NCBI GenBank assembly: GCA_946699065.1
Contig: CAMPDV010000118.1
Coordinates: 672,448-736,447, forward strand
DNA: 64,000 nucleotides
Direction of reading: 5' to 3'
From: Loxodes magnus
Lineage: Eukaryota; Ciliophora; Karyorelictea; Loxodida; Loxodidae
In this document: positions 26,019 to 39,836 of the stretch, in pieces
Layout of the letters: every line of letters begins with the position of its first letter
Position numbering within the stretch: position 1 is the stretch's first letter
The notes under the pieces: generated by a model
Database searches by the model: none
Seen by the model: the letters and a program-made list of their open reading frames with translations, nothing else
Told to the model about the DNA's origin: nothing
Translations under genes and position numbers: made by a program

Positions 26019-29000
26019 GGCATTTTTAATTTTTAATTATATGATAATAAAAAATAAATAAGTTAAATATAAAACATGATTCAAATAATAACTAAATATA
26101 AAAGATTAAGATTGACATATAAATATCAATTGAATTGGAAGTAAACAAACGAATGTGGAAGAATTCATTAAGGAAAATTAAATAGAACATATTATCAATA
26201 AATGAGACTTTATAAAAACATTAATTTCCACAAATTTTAATTAATGGTTGTAGAATGTATTTTAAGAATTCTGACAAAGGAGTTGGAAGTTGTTTAATTG
26301 TAGGAGATTAACTTAACAGTACAGAGTTATCCAGAACAGATGAAGAATAGGATAGATTCATAACAATTAAATTAGATGATGCTTATATTACATCTTGTTA
26401 CATGCCGGATAACAGTAAAAGGGAAAAGGTTAAAGAAGAAGCATGTGAACATTTAAATACATTTTTTAATTAATTTCAGACAATCCACATATATTGCTAG
26501 GAGATTTCAATGCTTTACTTGTTGATTACGGAAATAATCCAGATAATAATAATAATAATAATAAATTTGATTATAGAGCGCGTAGCACACTCGTTGGTGC
26601 GCAGCTCTTTAAAAAATGTTTCATACTGACAAGAATGTTTGTTACTGATAAAATTATCAGATTCTGATAAATCTTGTTCAATACTGGTATAATTATTCAG
26701 TACTGATAAAAATGTTAATACTGATATAATTTCAGAATACTCGTAATCTTTAATACTTGTTGGCGGTTCAAGGACATGGCAGGGTTACGTCTCATTGCAT
26801 CACAAAAACAGAGAATGATATGTGTAAATTATGGGTACTTAAATTCCCCACCTCTGATGAAGCTCGCAAAAATAATTCCCTTTTATTTCCAGAATTAAAA
26901 ACTCAAGTAAGCCAGTGCCGAAAGTCAAACTAGCAGATGTCTCGAGGCCAAGCCAAAACAGAGGAAGACATAAAGTCGATTATGGGTACTTAGCTTCCCC
27001 TACCTCTGATGAAGCTGCCCCTTGTTGTTCACCTTTGAACAACTATTGCGATTTAATAAATATATATAATAATTATGATAACACAAATAGATTTCAAGAA
27101 TTTTTTATATAAAATGATCTAGAAATATTAAAATTAAGAGTGCTAATACATGTATACACAAAGGTACTGGATTTAATTACTACAATGATTATATTGTTAT
27201 AAATAATAATTTAAACTGTAATTAATTTGCTAATTTTCAGTCACATAATGATAGTTTATTTACTGATCATATTCCTATCACAATTGATTTCATTTCTAAT
27301 ATATCCATTCATATGGAAAAGTAAATATAATAAAAATATAAATAAGTAGACTTTGAGATCCAATTGATAGGAAGAAATATCAAGATTCTTTCCTTTGATC
27401 TTATATTGAATTCTTTCAAATTGATAGTAATAATGTAGAAGGATAATATTTATGCATAAAAAACAATATAGAAGATAATGCAGACCTAATTTAGGATCAT
27501 TTATTCCTATTCCAAAATATAATAAACTTACTAGAGTTTTAGCAAACAAATATATTTAGGCAAAAAGAGCAAGTTCACTGTATAAAATAACTCATGTATA
27601 ATTTTGAAGAGTCAATCAATAAGTTATCAATCTTCATTAAGCAGCTATAGGACTTTGAAAAACTTCATACATCACTTATGAAGATTTAGAAAAAACAAAG
27701 CCAAAAAAAATTTATACTTCTTAATGAAAATGCAAAAGATATGTTTTCCTAAGCCAAGAAAATTCTTAATCCTAGAATAAAAAACTAAATGAATTTTAAC
27801 TAATAAAAATAAGATTAATTCGTTAACTAATGAGAGAACTTTGTATTCGATAAACATGAAAAACTCACTTAATAGGAAATTGATATAAGTAACAAGAGAA
27901 TTGATCAAATTTACGAAAATATTGAAGAGATATAAAAGAAATAACCTTCACATTGCTAAGGGTTTGATCTCTTTACAATTGAGGAAATTAAAGAAGTTAT
28001 AAAAGAAATTCAAAATGGAAAAGCAGCAGATCCAGATGGAATTAAAGGAGAATTGTTGAAATATGGAGGCAATTATTTAACTTTAATACTTCGTTCCTTT
28101 TTGAATAATATGTTTAGACTTGCAAAAATTCCTGATGAGCTCAACAAATCAATAATCATCCGATTTTTTAAAATGGAAACAAAGATGATTCAAAGAATTG
28201 ACGACCAATCTCTTTTATAACAGTATACTGAAATTGTTATGATAGAATACTCTCAAAAAGATTATATTAGTTAATATATTAAAGGAACTTAATCCATCAG
28301 AGTTAAATGGGATTTTTAAAATAGAAATAGACTACTCAGTAAATTTGAGTAATACAATAAATAATAGATTTATTTCGAAAGTAAACCAAAGGAAAAACAA
28401 AACTAATAGCAACTTTGATTGATGTGGAAAAAATGTTCGACTCAATAGAAAGAAAGTTACCTTTTCATCACCTGAAACGAGTCAAGTTACCATTAGGATT
28501 GATATTATCATTTGAATCTTTCTACAAAAATCTAAGTTCTTAATTCCTTATAGATGGAAACTTTTCTAAAAAACTTAAATGTAGCAATGGAGTAATGTAA
28601 GGAAGTTCGCATGTATCAGTGCTAGCGTTATTGTATTATGATATTGTTATCAGATATATAGAAAGTAAAGGAAATAGTATTGGATTCAAATGTAACAGCT
28701 TCAATAATAGTTTTACTTGCAGAGGATGGGCAGATGACTTAATACTCCTTTCAAAATCTAAAAAAACATGTAAAAATTAACAGATGAAACAAATAGAGTT
28801 TTGAATTGAACTTAGCTTAAAATAAAAGCCTCTAAATGTGAATCAATTCAGTTTCTAAAAAAGCATAAAAGAAAAGAGGAAAATTTAAATTTGAAGATTG
28901 GAAATCAGGTTATCGCTCAAAAATAGCAAGTTTCATATATTTAGGAGCATTCGTTTTATAAAGTAGCCACTTAAAGACTAAAAGGATGCCCACTGCAAAG

Positions 29001-29685
29001 TTATTTATAGAATAATTCTAATAAAAATAATAATTACTGTAAATATCCTATCCGAAATTAAATAAATAATATCCAAGAGAAATAATTAGTATATACAAAC
29101 TCAGAATATAAGGCTACAACTTTCGAAAAAATCTCCAAGACAGACATTATTCTATCGAGAATCCCTACTGCATATGTGGAGAATTTGATAAGTTTGAGCA
29201 TATTCTGGATTGCGATTGCTATATAGACATGCGGGAATGGATAATAGCAAAGGATTAGGTGATATTAGAAGACTAATATCATATGACCAAAACTATATCA
29301 ATTAATTTCCAAAAAACAAATTAGAATACATTGATCTACAAATAAAAAATTTTCATAGGATGTTAATTAAAAGAGATTAGAATTATTTGAACTGGAAAAA
29401 GATGATTGATTAGAAAATTCTGCAACTAAGGGAGAAGAAATTAAAGATCAAGAAAAAGATGAAGAGAATGAGGAAGATAAAGAGGACGAAGAAGAACATG
29501 TGAGTAAAAGGAAGAATAGAGGAATAAATTGACGAAGAAGATGATCAAGCTGAAGAAGAAGATTAAGATGAAAGTTAGAAGAAATGAAAAACTTTTAAAT
29601 AAAATTATAACATCTTGAATTGAAGGAAGCAATTCCAACAATGAAAAGATGTTACAAGACAATTTTAGTTAAATTTAAATAAGTA
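26019..29685 (+). mobile_element. Decayed LINE (EN-RT), unit B, most complete copy
   Basis: This is a non-LTR retrotransposon ORF2. The endonuclease begins in the frame reading NILSINETL (NET at 26211-26219, the family Q/N-E-T motif), then GVGSCLIV and DRFITIKLDDAYITSCYMP. A frameshift near 26480 is followed by ILLGDFNA (GDFNA 26510-26524), a six-Asn run, the inserted block, and TDHIPITIDF (27262). The RT reads GKAADPDGI (about 28018), LIDVEKMFDSIER (Asp codon 28421) and WADD (28727-28738, where most elements have Y/FADD). The Cys-rich motif is near 29168. At least three frame changes and several TGAs make it inactive. It lies head to head with the ORF1 block that ends at 26018. Confidence 0.88.
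26565..27051 (+). other. GC-richer insertion splitting the endonuclease, unit B
   Basis: This is the unit B copy of the block described at 1549-2035, with the same hairpin (26575-26608), TACTGATA-like motifs and 37/38-bp direct repeat. It has small differences, such as CACAAAAAC for CACCAAAAC and CTATTGCG for CTATGGCG. Its presence at the same site in all four units shows the insertion predates the amplification. Confidence 0.5.
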
Positions 29686-29868
29686 TAATGTTTATTAAAC
29701 AGAATATATACTTACTCACTTTAAAGATGCTTATAGAAAATTAAAAGCTTATGAATATAAAGCAAGGATAAATGGAAAGTATTGAACTTGGAATTTATTT
29801 AAGTTTTACTTAATTTTATTTAATATTTATTAAAGAGAAAAGTTTAATTTTAGAGTTTCTAAGTTATA

Positions 29869-32800
29869 TCACCAACTTGTATTTTTTTCGATCCAGCCAG
29901 GCTTGTTATCATGCTTAGTCCTATGTCTTCTTATGAGCATTTTTCTTACTTCATCATAAATTAGAATAAAAATGAAGAAAGGAAAAGCAGGGAGACAAAA
30001 ATGTTCAAATTATAAATCTCTCGTTCCAAGTCTTACTGCAATTTGTGGCTGATAACATATGAAAGCTGCTAGAACTATTTCAAAAATAATCCCTAGGTTA
30101 GCCATATTATTTTTCATTCCTTATTAAAAAAGACTCAACTTTCTAGTTTTAGCTACTAGCAAGCAACTAACTTAAACTACTACAATACTTACAAAAAAGG
30201 CACTCTGAGCATGTCTTAATGCTTCTGTTGTATAGCAAATTGCATGACCTGAAACATACGAATCTCTATGAACTCTACATTATGACCATTCTTCATCAGC
30301 TCTATTTAAGTACCATATTCTCAGGTCATATTTATTATCTGAATCAGTTATAAAATCTACAGTATCCTACTTAGAATCAAAATTTAGAGGGTCTTCATTA
30401 AATTTTTCCCATGCTATAGAATTTCCTTTGAATCTATCTAGAGGATCATATAAATCAGTATGATGAGGTTTTATTCCTTTTTCTTTAACCATGAAAAATA
30501 AAGTAGAAGGATAAAAGCCATAGTCATTCATTACTAAAAAGTAAGTATAAAATCCTGCACAAGCTTGGAATATTCCTATTTACATATAACTTCAATACAT
30601 TAATCTTATATTAACAAGATGATCAGTAGCTGCATTTCTTGGCTTTCTTTACATAATATCAAGTTCAGAAGGCTCGTAAGCTAAAGAAATGGCAGGCCAC
30701 ATATTTGTTATATCAACACAAAGAATTAGAATAGTTGTAAAAGGTAAAGGAATTTAGCAGATAATGAATATAATGAAAGGGAAAAGTTCTGGAACATTGG
30801 AAGCTAATGTATACGCAATTGATTTCTTTAAGTTATCAAAAATAAGTCTTCCTTCTTCTATTCCTGCTACTATCGAAGTAAAATCATCATTTAATAGTAA
30901 CATATCTGCGGCATCTTTTGCAAAATCAGATCCTATTTTTCCCATAGCTATACCAATATCCGCTTTTTCTATCGCTGGAGAATCATTAACTACATCACTT
31001 GTTACTGCAACTATATGTTTTAGTTTTTGACATCCTTCTACAATAATCAATTTCTGAGCAGGTGTCGTTCTAGCAAAGCTACATTCTTTTTTAAGAAGCC
31101 AACTTTCTAAAGCTTTTCCTCTTTCTTCTTCAGGTTTATTTTCATCTTTTCCACACTCTTTAGCCAGTTTATCTCCATGAATAATTACACATTCTGCTTC
31201 TTCAATTGCTTAATCTTCTAATCTTTCTCTTTCAACTGGATCGTTTATTTTAGTAATATCAATTCCTTTTTCTGCAAGTACATCGAAGTTTGTTTTTCCA
31301 GTAAGAATTCCAACATCTTTAGCAATCAATTCTGCTGTACCAGGTTAATCACCAGTGATCATAATAACTTTTATACCTATGGAACGGCACAAAGCAACAG
31401 CTTCAGGAACTCCTTGACGAGGTGGGTCCACAAAAGAAATAAGCCCAGTGAAAATAAACTCATATCTACAAGCTTCAATTTCTAATTTTATTTGATCCAT
31501 ATCGAGTTCCTAAAATTTACTCTTTGGCTAATACATATAAGCAAATCCTTAAGCTCTTTCTCCTCTTCTACCTAAGTATAAGTTAGTAGACTTAAAATCT
31601 TCTTCCCAACTAATATCTTTAGGCATTTCTTTCTTATTTGCAAGAGCTTTAGTACAAAAAGACCATACTTTTTCAGGAATTCCTTTCAATAAAAATAAAT
31701 AATCGTAAGGTCTAAATTTATCTTCAATAATAGTAAGTGCATATTTATGGCTTGATGAAAATGGAATTGCTGCAGGTTAACCTTCTGTATTTAAGGCTTT
31801 TGGATATTTTCTTCTCATTTCAAGAACATCTTAAATAGGTTAGAAAAATTTGACTAAAGCATTTTCTGAAGCATCAGAGTTTACTTTTCTCTCTTTCCAT
31901 TTTTTAGATTTCTCTTCTTATTCATATTATTAAGCTCTTTTAGCTTCTTCTTATTGTATCTTTTAATTATCATAATGTAAACGAGCTTTATCTTTTTCTG
32001 TTAATCCTTTTTCTGCTGGAATAGAGTAATCAAATTCTCCTTTATTATTTACTACTGCAATCACTTGTAACATTTAAAATGTTGGATTTTCTTCGTCGTA
32101 TTCTGCCTTTTCGTTTTATTTTAGGTCTTCTTTTGTAACTGCTCTAATTGGATTTTTCTTATCATACCACATTGAACTTACAGACATTGTATTTTGAGTT
32201 AGAATTCCTGTTTTTTCCGAGCAAATACAAGTAGTGGAGCCTAATGTCTCCACTGATTCTAAATTTTTTACAAGTACTTGCTTTTTCGCCATTCTTTGAG
32301 CAGTAAGTGTAAGAGAGACTGCTACAGTTGCTATTAAACCTTATGGGACATTAGCTACAATAATTGCAATAGCAAATGTAAGGCAAGTAATAATAGGATA
32401 ACCATAGATAAAACTTAAAACGAAAAAAACTATACCATAACTTATAGCAACAGCACTAATCATTTTTATAAAACGATTTATTTCTCTATGAAGAGGAGTT
32501 TCTTCAGAATGAGTACTTTATGCCTTATTAGCTATTTATCCAATGACTGTATTATCTCCTATATTTATTACTATTCCTCTACAGTATCCTTCTTTACAAA
32601 GTGTACCGAAAAATGCCAGGTTTTCAGTTTCAAGTGGATTTTCAGAAGTTTACATGTGAGATCTTTTAAGAGCAAGATTTTCGCCTGTTAACGAAGAATT
32701 ATCTACTTTCATATAACGAGCTTCAATCACACGAATATCCGCAGGAATTCTATCTCCTGGTCTTATTTCAACAACATCTCCTAACACAATTTTTGAGGTA

Positions 32801-33621
32801 GGTAATTAAATCATTCTACCCTCTCGAATAACTATAGCTTATGGTGGTACAAAGTTTTTAAAGCTTGCTACGTCAGAAGAAGATTTGCTCTCTTAATAAA
32901 AACTAAATATTCCAGTACCTAAAACAATAATGGCAATGACAACTCCTAGATATAAGTTAGTTGGATCAGAAGGAGACAATCCATATCCAATAAAACAAAG
33001 TACACATCCAGTCCATAGTAATAAACTAGAGAATCCAGTTAATTACTTGAAAAGTAATACATACCATGGAGTTCTAGGCTTTTCAGTTATAGCATTATCT
33101 CCATCTCTCAGCAAACGCTCTTTTACCTATTAAAATGTTAATCCTTATGAAAAATCTTCAAGTCCAAGATCTTCTAAAAGCATTTCTAAAGGTATTTTGT
33201 GATCATCCATATCTCTAAGCTTTTCATAAGCTTCTTTTCCCTTTTCTTTTTTATGTTTAACCTTGGCTTTAGGAATGTCTTTTTTTTCTTGAAGTTATTT
33301 CATTTGTTCTTAAGACTCTAATTACTACTTAAGCTTAGTAAATGTGCCAATAATATTGCTTGATTGATTTTTATCCAATTAAGGTGGTAAATCATAATCC
33401 GGAAGAGGCTGATACTCTTTCTCAAGACCTAATCCACTACTTAATCTTTTATTTAATCCAGGTTGAGCTTCTTAATCGGTAGTCTACTTATTAATAGTGC
33501 TAGATTGTTTTTTTTGCAAACCAGTAGAGGTTTCATTATCTTATACACCATAGGTCTATTTTTAGGCTTGCGAATCTAAAATATTCTAATTTGTATTTTG
33601 GTTAGTTTTCAGTTGTTCCAT
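29869..33621 (-). pseudogene. Type IIC P-type ATPase relic, unit B (no indel frameshift)
   Basis: This copy gives a continuous phase of 1251 codons from ATG (33619-33621) to TGA, broken only by a TGA at codon 1010 (30592-30594), just before M7. Changed functional residues are: Asp to Glu at the phosphorylation site and Thr to Ile three residues later (SEKTGILT, Glu 469); TGES to TGEN; TGDGVND to TSDVVND; M4 PEGL to PQGL (residue 427); and the second M6 Asp to Asn. A 3-base deletion relative to the other units makes M6 CVDITNMW instead of CVDITTNMW. The frame is intact where units A and C are shifted (near 31500). If made, it would be a truncated, catalytically dead protein. Confidence 0.9.
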
Positions 33622-34318
33622 TTTTAGATTTTATAGTGTTCTTTTAGCCTTAAATAAGAATTTTAAATAGCTGCTTAAAATTTAATTAAAAGGGAATAAT
33701 AATCATAATTTGATGAATTGTTTTTATTGGAGTAACTTTACCTATTTTATAAAAGTAGTAGGTACATTAATATTATAAAAAGACTAAAGATAGTTACTTT
33801 AAAAATAACTAAGACACTATCTTAAATATCTATAAAGCTAAACTTTTCTTAGTTTAATACAGAATAAATTAATATAAAGTAAAATCCTAAATTTATTTTA
33901 GATCAATTAGCATAACTTCAAATACTTAGTCTATATTCATGTATATTGAATTGTTGCTTTGTCTAAGAGATTTAGCTATTAAAGGCAATAATAAATTACT
34001 TTCAAATATTAAAATAGTTATTTTACGTATATTAGATTAAGAATCAAAACTTAAAAGAAGCATTTCATATAAAGCAAATATTTATAAAGCTAAAAGAAAA
34101 TATACTTTCAGATATTAATGTTCCTATTTAAAATAGCATTTTGTACTAATAGTCAGAAAACAATAACTCAAATATAATCCTAGATGGAATATTAGATATA
34201 AATAAGTAATTGTTTATAATTAAAAATAGAATTTATCTAAATTTATTCCTTTAATATCATTTAAATCTTTTAAGAATTAATTCAACTATAAATGCTTTTT
34301 ATTCAATTGTTTTTATGA
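33622..34318. other. Intergenic region between ATPase relic and MLF-like gene, unit B
   Basis: About 700 AT-rich bases equivalent to 8614-9310 in unit A. No coding or RNA signal was seen, and no structural difference from unit A was noticed. Confidence 0.55.
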
Positions 34319-34948
34319 TCAAAGCTTGGCTATAGGCACTTTTTCAGCACTATCATTTTAATTTTCTTTTGACTCTTTTTGGTTAGATTTTTTAGCTGAA
34401 TAGTAACTTCCATTCCATTGAATATTTTCAGTATTTGGTTCTTATGAAGCAATCTTTTTCTCTTATTTCTGTTCTTTTTCATACTAGTCTGTTAAATCTT
34501 AAATTGCTTTTTCATAGACTTTATCGAACTCCTAACTATCTTTGGTTTCAAGGTTACTGAACTTTTCTTCTTATTATGTTTTTCCGTTTCTTGTTTCCCT
34601 TATTATTTTCTTAGCTCTGCCATTTAAATTTCTCTCATCAATAAATTGCTTTTCTCCAGTTTATGTGTTTTCATAAATTGATAGGTTTTAATATATTCTT
34701 TAGCCATCCTAAGTATAACCATTTATATACTTCGTTTCAACCTTCCTAAGTTAGGGTTTGTTGCTTTTGTCGTTTTAGGAATGAATTTCTGTAAGATGCC
34801 TATATAAAGTTGGATTAGGGTTTTAAGGAGTTCTATATCTTACTTTCTATGGAGGAGGTGGTAATCTCCATGGAAAATCTTCTTAATTTTAGTGGAAAGG
34901 AAATACATTAGATGTGAATAAATAATCAAAAGCTTAGAAGAAATCCAT
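34319..34948 (-). CDS. MLF-like protein, unit B
   Basis: Intact 209-residue frame with the same start and TGA stop as in unit A, and no disabling change seen. Retention of a full frame here and in A and C, while flanking sequence collects indels, is compatible with constraint, although the copies may simply be too recent to have diverged. Confidence 0.6.
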
Positions 34949-35404
34949 AATAATTGTAATTTATAATTTTGAAAGTTTCTCAGTTTAAAGCACTATTCTA
35001 GAAAATAGTTTGGTTCTATAGAACAATATTACTTATGGCTTAATAGCATTATATACAATAGCTTAATTTGATATATTATAAAAATAAGAAGCTAATTATA
35101 AAGCTAACTATAAGATTTACTAATAAATAATTAGTTAATAGTGCTTTATGCTTATTATTAGTTTTCTTTTAAATAAAGAGATATATTTTTATAATTAAGC
35201 TAATACACTGTAATCTTCTATTTAAGTTTCAATGTATTTCATTATTTATATTACTTTAACCTTGCTTTCTATATCTTCCATACTAGATTATTCAACTTAC
35301 TGCTAAAACCCTTTAGCTTAGAAAACAGTCAATTAAGATAGTTCAATAATGTAAATAAGGAAGGCTATATGTTTAAATCAAATTAAAAGCTTCTTCTTTT
35401 AAAA
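34949..35404. promoter_or_regulatory. Divergent intergenic region, MLF-like / MYND-RING, unit B
   Basis: 456 bases between the two divergent starts, the same length as in unit A. Both promoters are expected here; no individual element can be named. Confidence 0.5.
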
Positions 35405-36577
35405 ATGCCAGATTGCTTAACTTGCAAGGCATCTGAGGCTATAATTAAATGCCATTTTTGTAATTAACTAAAATACTGCAGTGAGATTTGCAAAATAACA
35501 GATACAGCTCATCAAAGTGAGTGCAAATACAACAAAGGCAATTTACTTTCAATAATAAATCAAATTCAGTCTCTTACTCAGCAAGATTAATCTTCTGAAA
35601 TAGAAAGTAAAGATGAAGAGTTCAACGACGAATTATCATAGAATGAAATAGATCATTATGGACTCAACTCTCTTAAACTATAACTACAAACTGCTGAAGA
35701 ATAGCTTCATAGGTATAAATCCTTATACCATAAGATTTTGGACTAAAACTTCCAATTTAAAAAGCAATTGGAATCATAGCAAGCTGAAATTAACAATAAG
35801 CATGACTTATAAAAGTAACTAATAATGAAGAATGAAGAGATTTAAAGCCTTAAACTGTAGAGTAAAGAAATTTAGATCTTTAAAGGTGATCCCAATGTAA
35901 TTAAAAAACTTAGCTTAAATGAGCTATAGAATTATAGTTCTTAACTACTAAAATCTCTTACATAAATCTAGCAGATTTAATAAAGTAAACTATAAGAAGA
36001 GCAATAAAAATATTAGTAATTATAGACTCAATTATCTGATATTTATAAATGCATTATTTGTGTAAATAGAGATGTAGAAATTCTAGCAAAGCCATGCAAT
36101 CATGCTTGCATGTGTGAATTTTGTGTTTTTAAAGTTGATTCATGCCCAATGTGTAGGAAAGCTATAATCTCCACTGAAAAGATATTTTTGCTTCGTTCTT
36201 AATTAGCTAATTTATTAAAGAATTAAGTTCTAGTTTGTATAATTTAAGTAATATGCTCATTATTTAGCAGCTTTATAGAAGTTAAATTGATTAGCTAGGC
36301 ACAAAGTTATTACTCTTAGTTATAATCTAAAATATAAAATTTCTAATATGCTTATTAATATATTATATAACGAGAGCATTTAGAAAAGATATAGTCTAAT
36401 TACAGTATAAAAATAGTTATTCACATTTAAGCAAATCTAATTAAGATATAGATAGTCAAATTTATAAACTAATCTTATAAAATATTAAAATAATACTAAA
36501 TATAGCTACTATTATTCAAACCTACTAGTTATATTAAGAAAAATAGATCTTCAGTTTCTTAAATAATAATTGGCTGA
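35405..36577 (+). CDS. MYND - coiled coil - RING protein, unit B
   Basis: Intact 390-residue frame. All MYND and RING metal ligands described for the unit A copy are present (YCSEIC core; CIIC ... CPMC RING). No indel relative to unit A was noticed. Confidence 0.8.
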
Positions 36578-37350
36578 TTATTTAAAATCATAATCATATA
36601 AGATAATGCTATGTATAATTATATAAATTCTAATAATTTCAAGAGATAGGCTAGTAATACTGAACAAAGGAAAAATTAAAGATATTTAGATAAATAAAAT
36701 AAACTAAACTATCATATAAACATTTATAAAGATACTAATATACATTTAACTTTATTTTTTAATATTATACTTATTTATTCTTCAAATAACTATCTCCTTT
36801 ATCATTTATCTTTCTATTGCTTTTCTTTACTTAAAGTTATTTAGCTATAGGAAAGAAAAACTTATATTACTAGACAAATCTTATAGAAATGTATTAAAGA
36901 ATAAGAACATTTAATCATTATTAACTTTTCTTAGTTATATCGAATATTTAATGGCATATTATATAGCAAATTATTTAAGCTAGCATTTTACTTAAATGTA
37001 TAGATTACTACTATATAGCAAAATAGGATGAAATAATAACTAATATCTGCTTTAAAGAAACTTAAATTTTATTCTAAATAAAACCAAAGCATCATTTAAT
37101 TATATAAATCAAAAATTAAATGCTAAACCTTTACTAACTCTTAACTAAATTACTCTATAAGATAGAAGCTTAATCAACTCTTATACTTACAGTTTGCTTT
37201 TAATACTTAGTCCTTTAGAACATTATAATTTAAAACTTCTTAGTTTATTACTTTTTTAATTTTAGGTCTTTATAAAGTAGAAATAGTCAACTTAAGCAAA
37301 GTGATTAAAGCATAAACTTAATAATAATAATAATATACTTAAAGTTAGTA
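36578..37350. other. AT-rich intergenic region after MYND-RING, unit B
   Basis: About 770 bases with no recognisable gene or RNA, ending in the same short TAA run (near 37320) as unit A. Confidence 0.55.
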
Positions 37351-38147
37351 GAGTTTTGCATTCTCTGGAATTGCAACCAGTTCCTGCGGACAGTTTTTTT
37401 AACGTGGGTGTGATCCACGACCTTTTTATTAAGTGGAAGGTTGCCACTGTAACCGTTCAAGTGGTCTTGCAAAAAGCTTTTATTTGTAGATCCCTGTTGG
37501 AGTTATTTATAGTTTATTGAGTTGTCTCCATGTTCTTTTCTGCTCTTATTCGTTTATTTTCTTTCATTATCAACAGTTTTTTAAAATATGTTGATTTGAT
37601 TTGCAACATCAACAAAGTTTGTATTATTGTCTTTATTTCGTTCTTTTCTATGATAATTTATTTTCTATATTTTCTAATCTTTTAATGAAACTTGTAGCAA
37701 TCATTTCTTTTTCTGGATTCAATTCTGTTTTTAATTCTATTGGTATTTTTTCTATTTCCATTTTGTGTCGTTTTTAAAATTTTATTATGATTAAGTTCAG
37801 AGTTATTCTTCCGTTATTAATTTGCTACAAATAAGTTATCTTCTAAGTATTAGTAATTCGTTGTTCTAATCTTCTATGTTACTCATTAGTTCCCGTATTT
37901 TTTCGCCTAAGTTGTAAGTTGTTTCTTCATAATTTGAGATTACTTTTTACATTTGGTCTAATTAAATTTAAAGTTTTTGATTAGTTTCGTTTTTAGGTTA
38001 ACTTATCTCTATTTATCCTACCCTAACTTTACCTTCTGAAGAAGAGCTTGACTCCTCCTATTGTTATTATTTTTTCTAAATTTCTTTTGCCGCTTTTCTC
38101 TTTAGGTTTCTAAGCTAATTTTTTGAGAGTCGAAGAGATTAATCCAT
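37351..38147 (-). pseudogene. LINE ORF1-like coiled-coil relic, unit B
   Basis: Copy of the relic at 12343-13139, with the ATG at 38145-38147, the Ser-rich EGKVR segment and the coiled coil. One visible substitution (TTTTTAGGTTAAC for TTTTTATGTTAAC near 37995) separates it from unit A. Confidence 0.5.
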
Positions 38148-38449
38148 TTTTTTTTCTAAGCATAAACTTAATAAAGATATTCTAAATAATATGCTAATTA
38201 ATAATTACCACTGCTAAATTGAGATATGCCAAACTATAATAGAATGTAAAGCTTAGCTTTAGTAATAGAGATATTATAATATACTATATTTGCTTAAATC
38301 AACAACAAATTTTATCATCTAAACTAAATAATGAATCAAAGCTTTACTAGTTTTACCTTATTAAATAATATTAATAAATATAATAAAAATTAACTTAAAA
38401 CTAAATTTTTTCTTATATTAACTATTATCAATATTTATATTTAAATTTA
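38148..38449. other. AT-rich spacer between two LINE relics, unit B
   Basis: About 300 bases matching 13140-13440 in unit A. Nothing recognisable was seen. Confidence 0.5.
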
Positions 38450-39836
38450 AAAGAATCTTGTGACATCTTTTCAGAGTTGGAATTGCTTCGTTCACCTAAA
38501 CATTATATAATGTTATTTAAAAGTTTTCTAACTCTTTCTGCTTTCATTTTTCTTCAGCTAGATTATCTTCGTCATCAGTTTATTCCCTTCTAATCTTCAA
38601 TTTACTCTTTTTATTCTTTTCCTTCCTCATTTTATGTATTCTCACCATCCTTTTCTTGATCTTTCACTTCTTTTCCCTTAATCTCAGAGCTTTTTAATCA
38701 ATAATATTTTTCCAATTCGAATAATTCTAATTTTCTTTTAAGAAACACCCTATGAAAAATCTGTATCTGCAAATCAATATATTCTAATTTGTTTTTTGTA
38801 AATTAATGATATAATTTTGGTCGAAGATTATTAATCTTCTAATGTCGCATTACCCAATCTTCGCTATTTGTCATTCTCTCACAATTCTATATATTAATTA
38901 CAATCCAGAATTGGTTCGAATGAATCAAATTTTCCACAGATAAAATGGTAATTCTCTATTAAATAATTTTTATCTAGAATTTATTTGCGAAAGTTGTAGT
39001 TTTAGTTCTTAGTTTGTATACACCAATTATTTATTTTCGCTACTATTATTTAATTTGGATAGATAATTTAAGGGAATTAATATTATTATTCTAGTTAGTC
39101 TATAAATAACTTGGCTAAATCCTTTTAGTCTTAAGTAGTTACTTTAATAATTATGATGAATTTTACTTTTAACATATTTCGTAAAAGTATTAATGCTACT
39201 ATTATATTTCTAATTATTATGCCTATTTCGTGGTATTCAGATAGTTTTGCTATTTAATCTCTATATCAATATCCTTCTTATCAGTTATTCTTACTAAAGG
39301 ATCCTATTATTTATTAGGGAATATTTATACTTTATTATCGTATTTTGTAAAAATATCTAAAAAACCTAAGAGATTAGTATAATTAAATGGCATTCAGTTA
39401 AGATCTATTTAATAAGACTCATTAAAAGTATTTTCAGGTGCTTAAGGACTTTTCTTGCTATCAATCTAATACTTTTAGCAAATTTATTGAAGTAATTCCA
39501 TTTAAGATAGATCAATGTGCTAGTTCACCACATTCTGTTTTAGAGGCGTCAACATTATGAACAAAGTCTGAAAGTGATAAGGCGTCACATTTTTATATCT
39601 TGATATATTTACTCACAAAACTAAGATTTAATTAAGTAAAATTTAAGTAAAAAGTGTAGAGTAATAAAATCGCAAGAGTAAACTATTAGCGATTCTTTTT
39701 TATTTTAAAATAAAGAAATTCCAATCAAAAGTTTGAACATAGGAGATGCTTAATTACTTCTAAAACATAATTTGAGTCTCTAAAATTATAACCTTTAGGC
39801 AATATTATAAACCTATTAAGAAAATTATTTAATATT
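38450..39836 (-). mobile_element. LINE ORF2 3' fragment, minus strand, unit B
   Basis: Same diverged 3' fragment as in unit A, with the ICGKFDSFEPILDC motif on the minus strand. It reads TATCAATCTAATACTTTTAGC where unit A has TATCAACTAATACTCTTAGC (near 39460), a small indel that alters the frame locally and is shared with unit C. Confidence 0.7.
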
